DNA of 64,000 bases from Alphaproteobacteria bacterium (lineage in GTDB: Bacteria; Pseudomonadota; Alphaproteobacteria; Rhodospirillales; WMHbin7): positions 1 through 64,000 of the forward strand of contig JADGAX010000007.1 in assembly GCA_015231795.1 (NCBI GenBank), written 5' to 3'. The number at the start of each line of letters is the position of its first letter. Within the stretch, counting starts at the first letter, position 1. Shown piece after piece: positions 15,679 to 24,529 of the stretch. The notes under the pieces are model-generated. The model had not been told where the DNA came from. It was given only the letters and a program-made list of their open reading frames with translations, and made no database searches. The position numbers were made by a program, and so were the translations under genes.

Positions 15679-17061
15679 TCATGGATTATCGGCCTCAATC
15701 GCGGCGCACATGTCTTCGAATGCCGGTTGGATGACCTCCAGCCGGTCGTCGTCCCAGACCCAGCGCTGAAACCGGGTCGCGTGCGGGGGCGACTGGCCGG
15801 GGTAATAACAGCGTTCGATTTGTGAGGCGAGATCGCTTTCCCGGCTGCTGGAGACAATCGGCTTGAAATACAGATACCGGCACAGGTCGTTGTACTGGCA
15901 TAGCTGGATCGGCCCCCCCGTCGTCAAAAGATTGAGGTAGGATGCTTCGTAGAGGGCCATGCGAAGCCCCAGGTTGAAGGCCGCTTCAGTAAAAAAGGCA
16001 AAGCCCGCCAGTTCTGGCAGCGGCGGCGCCAAGGCGGCATCGGTGTCAGGGACGATGATGGGCAGATAGCGGCTGAGGTCGAGAGACCTAGCAAAACCAG
16101 CCCAAGCCGCGATGTCGCTGTTGCGTTCGGGTGTCTTTTGCGACTGGCGCAAGGTGATGGTGACCGGCTTGCGTCCCTTAAGGCGGGACGCAATCCATTG
16201 TCCGACATAGGCGTGCCCCTGCGACGCCGCCCTGAAACGCAAGGTGCCCGGCGTTTGGCAAAGCTTGGGAATGACCTTCTGGTACAGTTCCGCCAAGGAC
16301 AATTTACGGAATGACAGCCGGTCGGGAAACACGGCGCTGGCTTGGCTGGCCTCAAGATAGGCGTCCTCGCGCCGGGCTGTGATCTGAACCGATTCCACGC
16401 TAGGCAAAAGGCTAGCCATGGGAATCAACAAATTGTCCAACCGCCAATGCCGGTTTTCCACCGGCAAGCAGGCTACGGTCTCCTCCTCCTCGCGGCGCAG
16501 GCTTTGATCACGCCCCAAGACAAAGGTCAGGCGGATTGAGGGCAGATTCATCTCGGCCCGCATCATCTCGGCTCCCATCAGGAAGGTGCACAAGTCGAAG
16601 CTGGCCGGCATCCAGTCCAGATCGTAAAAGGCATGGACGGCATCGTCGGGGGGTGCAGCTAGCTTGTCTGCAGACAGGCTGATGATTTCCACTCGTGCCC
16701 TGGGATCCGTCTTGCCGGTCGCCTTCAAGGCCAGGCACAGAATGTCGGACAGGGCGCAGGCGTTCAGCTTGAAGGGTTGGGGCTTGGACCCGGCCTTAAG
16801 GACGACCTGATCGATGTCCGTCGTCTCGTCCCTCGCAATCAGGCTAAAGGCGGCCTCGCCTTCATGGACCTGAACGGTTCCCATGACCGTGAAGGGTTCC
16901 CACAAGTCCTTTGGTTGGGTGGCCCGATCGGCGCCCAGCATCCAGACGGTGGAAATTGCCCAGGGATGAGGGCTTGCCGTCACCAGCAGATGGCCACCGT
17001 CCTTTTGCGCCTCGGCCCCGCCAAGCAGCGAGCAGGCGGCCGGATCGATCTGTCCAGGCAT
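15679..17061 (-). CDS. Uncharacterised glycan-island protein, family member 1 (glycosyltransferase-like?)
   Basis: A 460-residue soluble-looking protein. It shares with the genes at 17278, 49159 and 50129 a core with FYDLDWMPASFDLCTFLMGAEMMRAEM, a WRLDNLLIPMASLLPSV block, VTITLRQSQKTPERNSDIAAWAGFARSLDLSRYLPIIVPDTDAAL and FNLGLRMALYEASYLNLLTTGGPIQLCQYN. An N-terminal module (residues about 1-140) is beta-rich and probably carbohydrate-binding or structural. The pattern of an Arg/Asn block, a DTD block and a late N-x-x-GP-like block recalls O-fucosyltransferase-type glycosyltransferases, but I cannot confirm that. AGGGA precedes the start. Divergent from its paralogue at 17278. Confidence 0.6.
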   Translation of the reverse strand: MPGQIDPAACSLLGGAEAQKDGGHLLVTASPHPWAISTVWMLGADRATQPKDLWEPFTVMGTVQVHEGEAAFSLIARDETTDIDQVVLKAGSKPQPFKLNACALSDILCLALKATGKTDPRARVEIISLSADKLAAPPDDAVHAFYDLDWMPASFDLCTFLMGAEMMRAEMNLPSIRLTFVLGRDQSLRREEEETVACLPVENRHWRLDNLLIPMASLLPSVESVQITARREDAYLEASQASAVFPDRLSFRKLSLAELYQKVIPKLCQTPGTLRFRAASQGHAYVGQWIASRLKGRKPVTITLRQSQKTPERNSDIAAWAGFARSLDLSRYLPIIVPDTDAALAPPLPELAGFAFFTEAAFNLGLRMALYEASYLNLLTTGGPIQLCQYNDLCRYLYFKPIVSSSRESDLASQIERCYYPGQSPPHATRFQRWVWDDDRLEVIQPAFEDMCAAIEADNP

Positions 17062-17183
17062 AACGGAATCCCTGTTTCCACTCTTCAGGTCTTGAAAGAT
17101 AACAGAGAAATTAGTGATGAATACCGGAAAAAGCGCAAGTGACTCGCCTACGGCCAGACGAGGCCGGATCTTGAACAGACCGC

Positions 17184-17212
17184 TTGGCGAACCCGCTGGG
17201 CCAACCTATGAT
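17184..17212 (+). promoter_or_regulatory. Candidate sigma-70 promoter for the gene at 17278
   Basis: TTGGCG (17184-17189) and TATGAT (17207-17212) are separated by 17 bases, in the 216-base gap between the divergent paralogues at 15679 and 17278. Transcription would begin near 17219 and run into the plus-strand gene. No clear promoter for the minus-strand gene was recognised. Confidence 0.45.
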
Positions 17213-17277
17213 TAATCTATTGGGGAGCCAGGAAAATTCTTTGCCGCACGTCAGATTCGTTTAGGGGGCCAAGCGAC

Positions 17278-18666
17278 ATGAGGGGCGTGATACCGGAAGC
17301 CATCGGGCTGAATGTGGTTCGCCACTATGCCGGCGAAGTTGAGCTGTCTGGTGAAACTCTGGTCATCCAAACGCCGCCCGAACAATGGAACTATGCCGTC
17401 GCCTTGCCGGTGCGCCATGAAATTCTTGAGAAGGCCGGTTGCGCGCGCTCTCCGGCGCGGATCGAACTTGAGGTGATCGTTCACGCCGGGCGCCTGGGAA
17501 TCGGTTGCGCCAACAAGAGTGGTAGCGGATTTCTCGACCAGACAATGCTGGAACCTGCCGCGGAACCTAAGCTTATCGAGTTGACGGTCCACGATATCAG
17601 CCAATGCAGTGCCCTGGTCCTGCGCAACGACTGGAACCAGAATAAGCCGACATTGGCTTCCGTCTTGTCCGTCAAGGTATCGTGCCAGGAGAATTCGCAA
17701 GAAGACGTGCTGTTCGCTTTCTACGATCTGAACTGGATGCCGGCCAGCTTCGACTTCGCCTCGTTCCTGATGGATGCTGAAATCGCCCGCGTTAAGGCGG
17801 GATTGGCGCGAATTCACGTCGTCGTCATTCCCGGCAACCTCGACAACAACAAACTGGTCAACGACGACCAGGAAGCCGCCGTGGATCAATTTTCGCGGCG
17901 CTGGCGGCTGCACAATCTTTTGCTGCCCTTGTTGCCTTTCTATCCGTCCGTCAGCGGGTTTGCCGTGGCGGAACCCCGCCTTGAGGCGATGCGGATGCTG
18001 GCCAGCTGCAAACATACCTATCCTGTGCGCGAGGAGTTGGGCGTGAAGGACATTGCGGCGATCTTTCAAAGTCTGATGCTGAACCTTGCGTCGTGCGATG
18101 GCTGCCTGCGTCCCGAAGCACCTTTTCAAGGCAAACGCTATGTCCGCCATTGGATGGACCGTCATCTGGGCCAAGGACGTCTTCCCATCGCCATTACCCT
18201 GCGCGATGCCGGCTACAGTCCAGAGCGCAACAGCAACATCGAGGTTTGGGGGGAATTCGCCCGAGGGCTGGATTCCACCCGCTACGCCCCCTTCTTTATT
18301 CCGGACACGGATACCGCTTTTCTGGGGCCGCCGCAGGCGCTTGCGGGATTTCCCTGGTTTTCGGACGCCTCGTTCAACTTAGGCCTGCGTTTCGCGGCAA
18401 ACGAGATGGCATATCTTAATCTTCTGACCAGCGGCGGCGCATCGACGCTCTGCTCGTACAGCAAGTCTGTGCGTTATCTCTATCTCAAGCAGGTCGTAGC
18501 CGAGGCTGCCGAGGCGTCGGAAGCGTATTTGCGCCGATTGGGGCATACGCCAGGGCAAAACGTACCTTTTGCCGGTCCTTTTCAGAAATGGATTTGGCAA
18601 GACGATACCTTGGAGGTCATCGAAAGCGAGTTCCACGCCATGGTGGCACTTATCGGGCCGCCGTGA
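17278..18666 (+). CDS. Uncharacterised glycan-island protein, family member 2
   Basis: A 462-residue paralogue of the products at 15679, 49159 and 50129. The N-terminal module starts VVRHYAGEVELSGETLVIQTPPEQWNYAVALPVRHE and continues with a beta-rich HAGRLGIGCANKSGSGFLDQ stretch, which resembles a carbohydrate-associated beta-sandwich. The core has FYDLNWMPASFDFASFLMDAEIARVKAGL, WRLHNLLLPLLPFYPSV, ITLRDAGYSPERNSNIEVWGEFARGLDSTRYAPFFIPDTDTAFLGPP and YLNLLTSGGASTLCSYS, ending with FAGPFQKWIWQDDTLEVIESEFHAM. No signal peptide, so probably cytoplasmic. A role as glycosyltransferase or glycan-processing protein is an inference from context. Confidence 0.6.
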   Translation: MRGVIPEAIGLNVVRHYAGEVELSGETLVIQTPPEQWNYAVALPVRHEILEKAGCARSPARIELEVIVHAGRLGIGCANKSGSGFLDQTMLEPAAEPKLIELTVHDISQCSALVLRNDWNQNKPTLASVLSVKVSCQENSQEDVLFAFYDLNWMPASFDFASFLMDAEIARVKAGLARIHVVVIPGNLDNNKLVNDDQEAAVDQFSRRWRLHNLLLPLLPFYPSVSGFAVAEPRLEAMRMLASCKHTYPVREELGVKDIAAIFQSLMLNLASCDGCLRPEAPFQGKRYVRHWMDRHLGQGRLPIAITLRDAGYSPERNSNIEVWGEFARGLDSTRYAPFFIPDTDTAFLGPPQALAGFPWFSDASFNLGLRFAANEMAYLNLLTSGGASTLCSYSKSVRYLYLKQVVAEAAEASEAYLRRLGHTPGQNVPFAGPFQKWIWQDDTLEVIESEFHAMVALIGPP

Positions 18667-18742
18667 TAAATCTGTGCGACGCCTCGATTCGGCTGCAGGA
18701 AACGCCGAGCCGGATGGCTCAATAGGGGGTAACGGATCGTAC

Positions 18743-19603
18743 ATGCGGATATTGGTAACGGGCGCCGGAGGGTTTATCGGAGCAAGGCTTGTCGCCGATT
18801 TGATCGCCTCTGGCTTTGACGTTGTCGCACACAGCCGTAAGCCCAAGCCGTCCAACGCCCTCGGCATTCAGTGGATCTCCGGAGACTTGGGAAAACCCAT
18901 CACCGAGGCGTTGGCGCTGGATGCCATCGTCCATTGCGCCTCGCGCAACCGTTTGCCTGCCGCGCTGCCCAGCGAGTATCTGAACGACAATGTCCGCGCG
19001 ATGGAACGGTTGCTGGAGCTGGCGGCTCGGACAGAGGTCAAGAAATTCATCTTTCTATCCTCGATTTCCGTCTATGGCCGGGTAACCGATCCTGTGCTGG
19101 ACGAGGCTACGCCCTGCCGTTTCGAAACAGATTTCGGCTTGAGCAAGCTGATGTGCGAGCGTCTGTTAGCCGAGTCCAGCACCCAATTTTCGGCCATCGC
19201 GCTCAGGCTGCCTGGCGTCGTCGGCCCAGGGGCGCACCATGTTTGGCTGGCCAGGTTGTGCCAGTCCTTGCGCCAAAACGATTCGGTGGCGATCCAGAAT
19301 CCCGAGTCCATGCACAACAATCTCCTGCATGTCGCCGATCTGTCCCGTTTCGTGGGTCAACTTCTGGCCGGGAAAGATTGGCAGGGATTCGAGGCCGTCA
19401 ACCTGGCGGTCGACGAGGCCTGGCCAGTGCGCCAGGTGGCGGAAACCCTGAAGCGGGCCGTGGGTTCGGACTCGCCGATCATCGTCGAGGAATCTCAATC
19501 CTTACCCTATGTGATTGATTCGACTCTGGCCCGAAAGAGTTTCGGATTTTGCACCATGCCGATGCTGGAGACGCTGACCCGCTTTGCCAAGGAGCCCCGA
19601 TGA
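18743..19603 (+). CDS. NAD-dependent epimerase/dehydratase-like protein lacking the catalytic tyrosine
   Basis: A 286-residue extended-SDR protein. Start at ATG 18743 places TGAGGFIG at residues 6-13; an open frame reaches further upstream but without homology. The usual serine block is present (FLSSISVYG), but the catalytic Tyr-x-x-x-Lys reads F-G-L-S-K (Phe131, Lys135). The rest is typical (LRLPGVVGPGAH, HVADLSRFVGQLL, NLAVDEAWPVRQVAETL). Such a protein may bind NDP-sugar without turning it over, or may use another proton donor. The stop overlaps the start of the methyltransferase gene (ATGA), so they are translationally coupled. Confidence 0.8.
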   Translation: MRILVTGAGGFIGARLVADLIASGFDVVAHSRKPKPSNALGIQWISGDLGKPITEALALDAIVHCASRNRLPAALPSEYLNDNVRAMERLLELAARTEVKKFIFLSSISVYGRVTDPVLDEATPCRFETDFGLSKLMCERLLAESSTQFSAIALRLPGVVGPGAHHVWLARLCQSLRQNDSVAIQNPESMHNNLLHVADLSRFVGQLLAGKDWQGFEAVNLAVDEAWPVRQVAETLKRAVGSDSPIIVEESQSLPYVIDSTLARKSFGFCTMPMLETLTRFAKEPR

Positions 19604-20283
19604 CCAAGATGCCGTCACTTCATTCCGAGGCCCAGGATCTGACCGGCAGCCAAGGACTGCAATCCCTGGGACTGGGCAGCAGTTGGGCCTATCACGACGA
19701 TCCCCGCCATCTTCTGTTCTCGATGGCGCGCTACAAATTCGTGGCCAAAATGTTTCTGGGACTAAGCAATGTTCTGGAGGTCGGCTGCGCTGACGGTTTC
19801 TTCACGCGCATCGTCCTGCAAGCGGTCGGGCGGGTGACGGGGATCGACATCGACGGGGCGATGATCGAGTCTGCCAGTCAAATCATGAGTCCGCGCTGGC
19901 CGTTTACCGCCTTGCGTCACGACATTCTGGAAAGGCCGGTGGAAGGACTTTTTGACGGCGCCTACTCGCTTGACGTTCTTGAACATATCCCGGCCAGCCA
20001 GGAAGAGCTTTTTATCATGAATATCCTGGCCTCGCTCAAGCCCGAGGCGTCGCTGATCGTCGGCATGCCGTCCCTGCAGTCGCAGGCCCACGCCTCGCAG
20101 GTCAGCCGGGCCCATCACGTCAATTGCAAGGACCAGCCCGAACTTAAGACTCTGTTGAGCAAGTTCTTCCATAATGTCTTCCTCTTTTCCATGAACGACG
20201 AAATCGTCCATACTGGCTTCCATCCCATGTCGCATTACAATCTCGCTCTGTGCTGCCACCGCAAGGAAACGCCGCCATGCTGA
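19600..20283 (+). CDS. Class I SAM-dependent methyltransferase
   Basis: A 227-residue protein starting at ATG 19600, which overlaps the previous stop and has AAGGAG six bases upstream. SAM-binding motif VLEVGCADGFFTRIVLQA (residues about 60-77), acidic-loop ID-ID at the end of strand 2 (GRVTGIDIDGAMIESAS), and YSLDVLEHIPASQEELFIMNI at motif post-II are typical of small-molecule or sugar methyltransferases. The end shows HTGFHPMSHYNLALC. It overlaps the carbamoyltransferase start by seven bases. Likely methylates a sugar or carrier-linked intermediate of the island; the acceptor is unknown. Confidence 0.8.
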   Translation: MTKMPSLHSEAQDLTGSQGLQSLGLGSSWAYHDDPRHLLFSMARYKFVAKMFLGLSNVLEVGCADGFFTRIVLQAVGRVTGIDIDGAMIESASQIMSPRWPFTALRHDILERPVEGLFDGAYSLDVLEHIPASQEELFIMNILASLKPEASLIVGMPSLQSQAHASQVSRAHHVNCKDQPELKTLLSKFFHNVFLFSMNDEIVHTGFHPMSHYNLALCCHRKETPPC

Positions 20284-21911
20284 TCCTTGGCCTTCATGGT
20301 GGCATTACCCAGCTTCAGCACGACCCTTCGGCAACCCTGATCGGCGATGGTCTGATTCTGGCCGCCGCCGAGGAAGAGCGCTTTAGCCGCGTTAAATCGG
20401 CGCTGGGTCAGTTGCCGATCTACGCCACCGCCGCCTGCCTGAAGCAGGCCGGTGTTACGATGAAGGATGTCGACCTAGTCGTGCATTCCGGTTCGACCTT
20501 TGCCGATTTGGAAGAACGGATCCGCCGTTACCTGATCCATTATTTTGGCCTTGCTCCGAAAATCCTGATGGTCCGCCATCAGGAAGCTCACTTGGCTTCG
20601 GCTTATTACGGCTCGGGATTCGACCGCGCCATGGTGTTGTCGGCGGACGGCTATGGTGATCAGGAAAGCGGGGCCTTCGCCATTGGTGAGGGGCGGGAGT
20701 TGACCTTGTTGGAAGGGCGGGGGGCAGACGTTTCGCTGGGTCAGTTCTACGCCGCCATCACTTCGTATCTTGGCTTTTCGGTCAACGAGGACGAGTACAA
20801 GGTCATGGGGTTGGCCCCTTACGGCAAGCCGGGGGTCGACCTGTCGCGCTATCTTGAGGTGGGTGAAGACGACTACCGGATTGACTCGTCTCTGTGGGAA
20901 CGCAAGCCCAAGCCGATGTCGCGCTACGAGTCCTGGTATAACGACAGTTTGGTCGAACATCTAGGGCCGGCCAGGAGACGCGACGACCCGCTGACCGACC
21001 GGCACCGTGACCTCGCCTATGCCACGCAGGAAGTCTTCGAGCGGGCGATGGTCGCTTTGGTCACGCGTCTGCACAGGCAAACCGGGATGGACAGCCTGTG
21101 CCTGGCCGGCGGCTGCGCCCTCAACTGTTCGGCTAACCGGGTGCTGGCCGAACTGCCTTTCGTCCGCCGCCTGTTTGTGCAGCCTGCCGCTTCGGACCGC
21201 GGCATCAGTCTGGGCTGCGCGCTTCTGGGGGCGGCTCAAAGCGGCATCGAGATGCCGCCGGCGCTTCGCCATGTCTATCTGGGGCCCGATTACCCCGGCG
21301 AATCGCTTCTCGGCGCTCTCAAGCTGACCGGCCATGCCTATTCGCAGCCGCAGGACCTAGCCTCGGTTGCCGCCCGTCTGCTCGCCAAAGGCAAGATCGT
21401 CGCCCGATTTGAGGGGCGGGCGGAATACGGCCCCAGGGCCTTGGGCAACCGGACGATCATGGCCGATCCCAGGTCCGCCGAAATGAAGGACGTCATCAAC
21501 AGCAAGGTGAAGTTCCGCGAGGAATTCCGGCCTTTCGCGCCCGCCGTGCTGGCAGAGCGTTGCCCCGAAATCTTTGAAATACCGATTGAAAACGGCGCCT
21601 CGCCTTTCATGACCATGGCGCTGCCGGTCAAGCCCGGTTGGCTGGGCAAGCTGAAGGCGGTTACCCATGTCCAGGGAACGGCGCGCGTGCAGGCCGTGTA
21701 CCGCGACGTGTCGCCTGGTTTTTATGATGTGATATCCGCCTTCGACCGGCTGACTGGTGTTCCGGCCTTGCTCAATACCAGCTTCAACGTGCGCGGAGAG
21801 CCGATTGTGGAAACCCCCTTGAACGCATTGGCCACCTTTGCGGCGACTGGAATCGATGCCCTGCTGCTGGGGCCGTATCTGCTTGTTAAGCCAGGTGTCG
21901 ATGCGGGTTGA
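20277..21911 (+). CDS. Carbamoyltransferase, NodU/CmcH type (first copy)
   Basis: A 544-residue enzyme of the family that uses carbamoyl phosphate and ATP to place a carbamoyl group on a hydroxyl, often of a sugar (NodU, CmcH, TobZ). Start at ATG 20277 (AAGGAAA upstream). The N-terminal ASKHA/Kae1-like domain has LGLHGGITQLQHDPSATLI, AAAEEERFSRVK, VRHQEAHLASAYYGSGF and NEDEYKVMGLAPYGKPG; a Cys/Gly-rich CLAGGCALNCSANRVL block follows; the C-terminal YrdC-like domain has EYGPRALGNRTIMADPR and KFREEFRPFAPAVL. All key segments are present, so it is probably active. It likely carbamoylates a sugar of the glycan. Confidence 0.9.
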   Translation: MLILGLHGGITQLQHDPSATLIGDGLILAAAEEERFSRVKSALGQLPIYATAACLKQAGVTMKDVDLVVHSGSTFADLEERIRRYLIHYFGLAPKILMVRHQEAHLASAYYGSGFDRAMVLSADGYGDQESGAFAIGEGRELTLLEGRGADVSLGQFYAAITSYLGFSVNEDEYKVMGLAPYGKPGVDLSRYLEVGEDDYRIDSSLWERKPKPMSRYESWYNDSLVEHLGPARRRDDPLTDRHRDLAYATQEVFERAMVALVTRLHRQTGMDSLCLAGGCALNCSANRVLAELPFVRRLFVQPAASDRGISLGCALLGAAQSGIEMPPALRHVYLGPDYPGESLLGALKLTGHAYSQPQDLASVAARLLAKGKIVARFEGRAEYGPRALGNRTIMADPRSAEMKDVINSKVKFREEFRPFAPAVLAERCPEIFEIPIENGASPFMTMALPVKPGWLGKLKAVTHVQGTARVQAVYRDVSPGFYDVISAFDRLTGVPALLNTSFNVRGEPIVETPLNALATFAATGIDALLLGPYLLVKPGVDAG

Positions 21912-21977
21912 ACTGGTGCCTAGCTGCTAAGGCGTGATAGTCTGACATTCTAGGAACCCAAGAACCTGGTGGAAATG

Positions 21978-22982
21978 ATGAGCAATCCAGTCGCGGTCGT
22001 TACCGGGGGAGCAGGTTTCATAGGAAGCCATATGGTCGACCTCTTGCTGGACGAAGGCTACAACGTCCGGGTGATCGATAACTTTTCGGGTGGACATGAA
22101 CGGAATTTGGCCCATCACGCTGGCAATCCCCGCTTGGCGATCGAACGGGCGGACATCCTGACGCTTGAACCCCAGGCTTCCGTTTTCAAGGATGCCGCCT
22201 GCCTGTTCCATTTCGCCGGCATCGGCGACATTGTGCCTTCGATCGAACGGCCGACCGATTACCTCAACACCAACGTCCAAGGGACCGTGCGGGTCCTTGA
22301 AGGAGCGCGGGCGGGCGGCATTGGCAAGGTCGTCTATGCCGCCTCGTCGTCCTGCTACGGGCTGGCGGCAACCCCGACCGGCGAGGATCATCCCATCGCT
22401 CCCCAATATCCCTATGCGCTGTCGAAATATCAGGGCGAGCAATGCGTTCTGCACTGGCATCAAGTCTACCGGCTGCCGGTCAATTCCATCCGCATCTTCA
22501 ACGCCTATGGGCCGCGGGTGCGCACGACCGGCGCCTATGGGGCCGTCTTCGGCGTCTTCTTGCGCCAGAAGCTGGCAGCAAAGCCCTTCACGGTGGTGGG
22601 CGATGGCACGCAAAAACGTGACTTCGTCTATGTCACCGATGTGGCACGGGCCTTTTTCCTGGCCTCGCAAACGCCGCTGGCGGGGCGGATATGGAACCTC
22701 GGTACTGGCAATCCGCAATCGGTCCTGCGACTGGTCGAACTGCTGGGCGGGCCGGTGACCCATGTTCCCAGGCGCCCCGGCGAACCCGACGCCACCTGGG
22801 CGGATATTGGTGCCATCACGCGCGATCTGGGTTGGGCGCCGAGGGTCAGCTTCGAAGAGGGGGTCGGGCACATGCTGGACGATATTGAGGTCTGGCGGGA
22901 CGCCCCATTGTGGGATCCCGATTCCATCAAGACGGCCACGAAAACCTGGTTCGACTTTCTTGGTACGGAAAAAACCGCATGA
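21978..22982 (+). CDS. NDP-sugar 4-epimerase/dehydratase family protein
   Basis: A 334-residue extended SDR. I prefer ATG 21978 (GGTGGAA six bases upstream; two other start codons lie within nine bases). NAD motif TGGAGFIGSHMV, aromatic-rich FHFAGIGDIVPSIERPTDYLNTNVQGT, serine block AASSSCYG, catalytic Y-A-L-S-K and the R-F-N-A-Y-G-P loop (RIFNAYGPRVRTTGAYGAVF) are all intact. The pattern is closest to UDP-glucose/UDP-GlcNAc 4-epimerases and related decarboxylases. The stop overlaps the start of the next gene by four bases, opening a tightly coupled run of genes to 30966. Confidence 0.85.
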   Translation: MSNPVAVVTGGAGFIGSHMVDLLLDEGYNVRVIDNFSGGHERNLAHHAGNPRLAIERADILTLEPQASVFKDAACLFHFAGIGDIVPSIERPTDYLNTNVQGTVRVLEGARAGGIGKVVYAASSSCYGLAATPTGEDHPIAPQYPYALSKYQGEQCVLHWHQVYRLPVNSIRIFNAYGPRVRTTGAYGAVFGVFLRQKLAAKPFTVVGDGTQKRDFVYVTDVARAFFLASQTPLAGRIWNLGTGNPQSVLRLVELLGGPVTHVPRRPGEPDATWADIGAITRDLGWAPRVSFEEGVGHMLDDIEVWRDAPLWDPDSIKTATKTWFDFLGTEKTA

Positions 22983-24529
22983 CTCTGACCTTGGCATCGA
23001 AATACGGCAACAAGATCAAGACGGCCGAGGAACTGATCGAACTGATCGGCCCCAGGCCGCGCAAGCACTCCGTGGTCATGTGTCACGGCGTTTTCGATCT
23101 GGTGCATCCCGGCCATATCCGCCATCTGCTGTACGCTAAAAGCAAGGCCGACATCCTGGTTGCCAGCCTGACCGCCGATCAGCACATCAACAAGGCCCAA
23201 TACCGCCCGTTCGTGCCGCAGGATCTGCGCGCCCTTAACCTGGCGGCGCTGGAAATGGTCGATTACGTCGTCATCGACCCTGATCCGACGCCTCTTGCCA
23301 ACATCGCACACATTCAGCCCGACCTTTTCGCCAAGGGCTACGAATACCAGGATACCGGCATTCATCCCAAGACGCAGGAGGAACTGGACCTCGTCACCTC
23401 CTACGGCGGCGAGATGCTGTTTACGCCGGGCGACATCGTATATTCCTCGTCGGCGATCATCGAGACGGTTCCGCCCAATCTGACCGTCGATAAGCTGGTC
23501 ACGTTGATGGAGGCCGAGAACATCACCTTCGACCGGCTGCGCCAGACCCTGGCCAAGGCCAAGGGAATCCCGGTGCATGTCGTCGGCGACACCATCGTCG
23601 ACAGCCTGACCTACACGACCTTGATTGGCGGTATGACCAAGTCGCCGACCCCGTCGGTACGCTTCGACCGCAAGGTGGATTTCATTGGCGGCGCTGCTGT
23701 CGTGGCCAGGCATCTCAGGGCGGCGGGGGCACAGGTGTCGCTCTCGACTGTGCTGGGAAAGGACGAGTTTAAGAAGTTTGTGTTGGACGGCTTGGCCCAA
23801 GACGGTATCACCTGCCAGGCGGTGATCGACCGCACGCGTCCCACCACCAACAAGAACGCCATCGTTTGCGGCGGCTATCGCCTTTTGAAGGTGGACAACG
23901 TCGACACTCGTCCCGTGATGGGGCCGATTCTCGACAAGCTGGTCAAGCAGATCGCCGAGACGCCAGCCAAGGGCGTGGTGTTCAGCGATTTTCGCCACGG
24001 CATCTTCAACCGGCGCACCATTCCCGTGCTGGCTGGCGCCATTCCTGCCGGGGTCCTGCGCGTTGCCGACAGTCAAGTGGCCAGCCGCTGGGGCAACATC
24101 CTGGAATTCGAGGGCTTCGACCTCATCACTCCCAACGAGCGCGAGGCTCGTTTCGCCCTGGCCGATCAGGACAGCGGCGTCCGTCCCCTTGCTTCCAGTC
24201 TGTTCGAGGCCGCCAAATGCGGCACGCTGATCTTGAAACTAGGCGAGCGCGGCATCATCACTTGGCGTTCGACGGCCGACCATGCGGGCCGCCCCTTCCT
24301 GGTGCTGGACAGCTTTGCCGACCGGGTGGTCGATCCGGTGGGGGCGGGCGACGCCCTGCTGGCCTATTCGACGCTGGCCATGCTGGTCGGCGAATCGGAG
24401 GCGGTGGCCTCGATCCTGGGCTCGATCGCCGCCGCCCTGGAATGCGAGCATGACGGAAATATCCCGATCGGAATCGACAAAATGCTGGAAAGCATCGCCT
24501 CGATCGAGAAGTGCGCGGAGTTCCGCTGA
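22979..24529 (+). CDS. Bifunctional nucleotidyltransferase-PfkB kinase, HldE-like with reversed domain order (copy 1)
   Basis: A 516-residue protein in which a cytidylyltransferase-like domain comes first (GVFD at 37-40, HPGH at 43-46, and a C-terminal YSSSAII block near 157) and a PfkB-family sugar kinase second (residues about 200-516, ending in the anion-hole motif GAGD near 455-458). E. coli HldE has the kinase first. HldE phosphorylates heptose-7-phosphate at C1 and then adds a nucleotide. The present protein probably phosphorylates and activates a sugar phosphate in the same way, but the substrate may differ. It overlaps the previous and next genes and a transketolase is encoded 5 kb downstream in the same run. 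Confidence 0.85.
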   Translation: MTLTLASKYGNKIKTAEELIELIGPRPRKHSVVMCHGVFDLVHPGHIRHLLYAKSKADILVASLTADQHINKAQYRPFVPQDLRALNLAALEMVDYVVIDPDPTPLANIAHIQPDLFAKGYEYQDTGIHPKTQEELDLVTSYGGEMLFTPGDIVYSSSAIIETVPPNLTVDKLVTLMEAENITFDRLRQTLAKAKGIPVHVVGDTIVDSLTYTTLIGGMTKSPTPSVRFDRKVDFIGGAAVVARHLRAAGAQVSLSTVLGKDEFKKFVLDGLAQDGITCQAVIDRTRPTTNKNAIVCGGYRLLKVDNVDTRPVMGPILDKLVKQIAETPAKGVVFSDFRHGIFNRRTIPVLAGAIPAGVLRVADSQVASRWGNILEFEGFDLITPNEREARFALADQDSGVRPLASSLFEAAKCGTLILKLGERGIITWRSTADHAGRPFLVLDSFADRVVDPVGAGDALLAYSTLAMLVGESEAVASILGSIAAALECEHDGNIPIGIDKMLESIASIEKCAEFR